DNA of 27,020 bases from Betaproteobacteria bacterium (GTDB lineage Bacteria; Pseudomonadota; Gammaproteobacteria; Burkholderiales; Sulfuriferulaceae). Positions 25,894-27,020 of the stretch are shown here, one piece after another; positions within the stretch are counted from its first letter, which is position 1; every line of letters begins with the position of its first letter. The notes under the pieces are model-generated. The model was not told where the DNA came from, made no database searches, and was given only the letters and a program-made list of their open reading frames with translations. Where the stretch lies: positions 16,728 to 43,747 of the forward strand of contig DMQT01000196.1 in NCBI GenBank assembly GCA_003455595.1. Reading direction: 5' to 3'. Position numbers and translations under genes: made by a program.

Positions 25894-26112
25894 TGATCCT
25901 GATACGGTTTATTGCTGGCGCACCGACACCGGTGACTCTCGACAACATGGGAGTTGGTAACGGCAATCTCTCCGACACCAGTGGTTTTCTGGGATAGTTG
26001 ATGGGGCTTGCCAGCAACCTGAGTCGCCGCAAGGTTTAGGCAGCAGAACCTGGCCCCTGCCTGGGGCCAACACGTGCATCAACAGGCCGACCGCGAAAGC
26101 TGTCGGCTTTTT
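25894..26112 (+). ncRNA. Candidate structured small RNA, unassigned family
   Basis: The segment between dgt and the TetR gene has no convincing protein gene but strong secondary structure. GTTGATG (25997-26003) pairs perfectly with CATCAAC (26077-26083), closing a domain of about 87 bases. Inside are AACCT/AGGTT (26016-26020 with 26032-26036) and a perfect 7-bp hairpin, TGGCCCC/GGGGCCA (26051-26057 with 26063-26069). A terminator hairpin follows three bases after the closing stem. A promoter-like pair lies upstream. I could not match it to 6S, tmRNA, SRP, RNase P or a riboswitch I know. It could instead be a leader or a decayed element; the 5' boundary is a guess. Confidence 0.45.
26086..26112 (+). 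terminator. Intrinsic terminator
   Basis: GCCGAC (26086-26091) pairs with GTCGGC (26102-26107). An inner GC/GC pair caps the stem with a GAAA tetraloop (26095-26098), and the U tract at 26108-26112 follows immediately. It would end a transcript from the intergenic RNA, or from aroB-dgt reading through. Confidence 0.75.
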
Positions 26113-26243
26113 CATTCATGCGGGCGCACCATGGTGTTTTAATAATTCAGTGGCGCCTGTTTGCACAGGCGGCGCCCACCTCTCTTTTAACCTTGAAATC
26201 GAAGCATGATTCAGCTTGATGGTGGCTTTTGCAAGAGGTTGCA
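26113..26243. other. Intergenic segment with a stem-loop of unknown function
   Basis: No gene is supported here. CGCCTGT (26154-26160) and ACAGGCG (26165-26171) form a perfect 7-bp stem with a TTGC loop, and can be extended by outer GC pairs. There is no adjacent T run on either strand, so it is not an obvious terminator. A 10-base palindrome, CACCATGGTG, occurs at 26127-26136. Confidence 0.4.
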
Positions 26244-26256
26244 TTGACAATAATTC

Positions 26257-26285
26257 TTGTACTGGACCGACCGGTCCGATATAGT
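26257..26285 (+). promoter_or_regulatory. Promoter of the TetR-family gene with internal operator
   Basis: TTGTAC (26257-26262) and TATAGT (26280-26285) are exactly 17 bases apart, a good sigma-70 arrangement. The spacer contains the inverted repeat GGACC-GACC-GGTCC (26264-26277), the expected place for an autorepressing TetR operator. The leader to ATG 26318 would be about 26 bases, with no clear Shine-Dalgarno site. Confidence 0.65.
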
Positions 26286-26317
26286 CGGCATTCCTGTATT
26301 TCACAAACAAAAAATTC

Positions 26318-26914
26318 ATGCCCCGCAATCGCGAATTTGATATCGAGCAAGCTCTTGACCAGGCGCTGAATGCATTCTGGCTCAAAGGCTATGCGGCGAC
26401 GTCGATGACCGATCTGATGGCGGCAATGGGGTTAAGCAAAAGCAGTTTTTACCAGTGTTTTGGCAGCAAACGCGAGGCCTTGCTGGCGGCCTTGAGCCGC
26501 TATAGCGTGCGTGAACTGGCTGAAACCCGGCTGCATTTCAATTCTGCCGAGCCGGTTGCGCCGCTGCTTGCAGCCTGGGTCAGGCACAGTATTGATTCGG
26601 GTGCATGCCGTCCGAGCCAGCGCTGCGGTTGCTTGATCGTGAATGTGGCGGTGGAACTGGCGCCGCATGATGGTGAAATTGAAGAGGCTGTGCGCCACCA
26701 CCTCGATAAGCTCGCAGCCTTTTTGGCAGACACGATCCAGCGTGGTTATGCCGACGGCTCGATTCCGAAGCGTTTCGAACCTGCTCAGAGTGCCGACATG
26801 CTGCTCAATCTGATCGCCGGTTTGCAGGTACTCGCCAAGGGCGGTGTGGAAGCGCACCGACTGGCGGCAATCGTTGATGTGCAATTGGATTGCCTGCTTG
26901 GGCAAACGCATTGA
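26318..26914 (+). CDS. TetR/AcrR family transcriptional repressor
   Basis: A 198-residue one-component regulator. The N-terminal helix-turn-helix covers about residues 10-50 (AFWLKGYAATSMTDLMAAMG, then LSKSSFYQCFGSKREAL), the standard TetR DNA-binding fold. The C-terminal two thirds are helical and would bind a small ligand and dimerise. It carries RCGCLIVNVAVELAPHD (about 106-122), a stretch seen in several TetR subgroups. Two Cys close together there could sense electrophiles, as in NemR-like proteins, but this is only a suggestion. Operators with the same consensus lie in its own promoter and before the downstream gene, so it probably represses both. Start ATG 26318 fits the family length. 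Confidence 0.9.
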   Translation: MPRNREFDIEQALDQALNAFWLKGYAATSMTDLMAAMGLSKSSFYQCFGSKREALLAALSRYSVRELAETRLHFNSAEPVAPLLAAWVRHSIDSGACRPSQRCGCLIVNVAVELAPHDGEIEEAVRHHLDKLAAFLADTIQRGYADGSIPKRFEPAQSADMLLNLIAGLQVLAKGGVEAHRLAAIVDVQLDCLLGQTH

Positions 26915-26936
26915 ACTTTTTTTAATTAATTATTTT

Positions 26937-26950
26937 GGACTGATCAGTTC
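26937..26950. promoter_or_regulatory. Second TetR operator, upstream of the next gene
   Basis: GGACTGATCAGTTC is a near-perfect 14-base palindrome. It shares the pattern GGACYGAYCRGTYC with the operator at 26264-26277. It lies 19 bases before ATG 26970 in a very AT-rich stretch, so binding should block transcription or initiation of the downstream gene. Confidence 0.55.
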
Positions 26951-26969
26951 ATAACTACAGGAGTACGAA

Positions 26970-27020
26970 ATGACGCTTCAGCACCCTATCACCGATGGCG
27001 CAACACTGACCGACCTGTTC
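26970..27020 (+). CDS. Start of a TetR-controlled gene (3' truncated by window), function unknown
   Basis: ATG 26970 is preceded by AGGAG (26958-26962) at good distance. The 17 codons in the window give MTLQHPITDGATLTDLF with no stop. That is too little to identify the product. Genes next to TetR repressors of this type often encode reductases or efflux proteins that remove the inducing compound, but nothing here shows which. Confidence 0.6.
   Translation, partial: MTLQHPITDGATLTDLF

Noticed and set aside
25776..25997. 73-codon plus-strand open frame in the dgt-tetR gap
   Set aside because: It starts at GTG without a ribosome site, has no recognisable motif, and overlaps the candidate structured RNA. 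A minus-strand frame over the same bases is equally protein-like, so neither is convincing.
25997..26083. Possible integron attC site (GTTGATG ... CATCAAC)
   Set aside because: The core-like ends face the wrong way: attC sites read RYYYAAC ... GTTRRRY, and here GTT comes first on both strands. No integrase or cassette pattern is nearby.
26244..26249. TTGACA as -35 box of the TetR gene
   Set aside because: The nearest -10 (TATAGT 26280) is 30 bases away. TTGTAC at 26257 gives the correct 17-base spacing.

Overview
The window looks like a chromosomal stretch from a high-GC betaproteobacterium, most likely of the Nitrosomonadales/Gallionellaceae kind. This is an inference from three things: protein character, the aroB-dgt pair, and an O-antigen-ligase-like protein of the type that accompanies exosortase A (XrtA). 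No rRNA, tRNA, CRISPR array, insertion sequence or phage gene was seen. No exosortase and no PEP-CTERM protein lies inside the window; if present, they should be upstream of position 1.

Positions 1-23310 are a dense surface or exopolysaccharide cluster in four transcription blocks. Block A (+, 1-4212) holds the end of a GT4 glycosyltransferase, a sulfotransferase, a CapK-like adenylate-forming enzyme and the XrtA-type polymerase/ligase. Block B (-, 6052-4214) is a lone asparagine-synthase-like amidotransferase. Block C (+, 6127-12322) holds a second sulfotransferase, a membrane-anchored polysaccharide-deacetylase-like protein, GT2 and GT4 glycosyltransferases, a secreted TPR protein with a C-terminal CRFCP tail, and an acyltransferase 3 gene broken by a one-base frameshift. 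Block D (-, 23310 down to 12267) is a tightly coupled nine-gene run: methyltransferase, Wzx-like flippase, WbsX/GH99-like protein, CE4 deacetylase, three GT2 enzymes, an unusual DxD glycosyltransferase, and a 1038-residue GT2-membrane-sulfatase-like fusion. Together these could build a repeat unit, decorate it (sulfate, acyl, methyl, deacetylation, amidation), flip it and polymerise it.

Positions 23453-25661 are housekeeping: aroB and dgt, overlapping by 17 bases. They mark the edge of the polysaccharide cluster.

Positions 25662-26317 have no convincing protein gene. They carry a promoter-like element, a strongly structured segment closed by a long-range stem, and an intrinsic terminator, together suggesting an unassigned small RNA of about 220 nt. 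A TetR-family repressor follows (26318-26914). It has a palindromic operator between its own -35 and -10 boxes and a matching palindrome ahead of the next gene, of which only the first 17 codons are in the window.

The most unusual items are the GT2-sulfatase-like fusion (Thr at the usual nucleophile position, six predicted membrane segments), the CRFCP-tailed TPR protein, the amidotransferase lacking its glutaminase Cys, the frameshifted acyltransferase and the structured RNA candidate.
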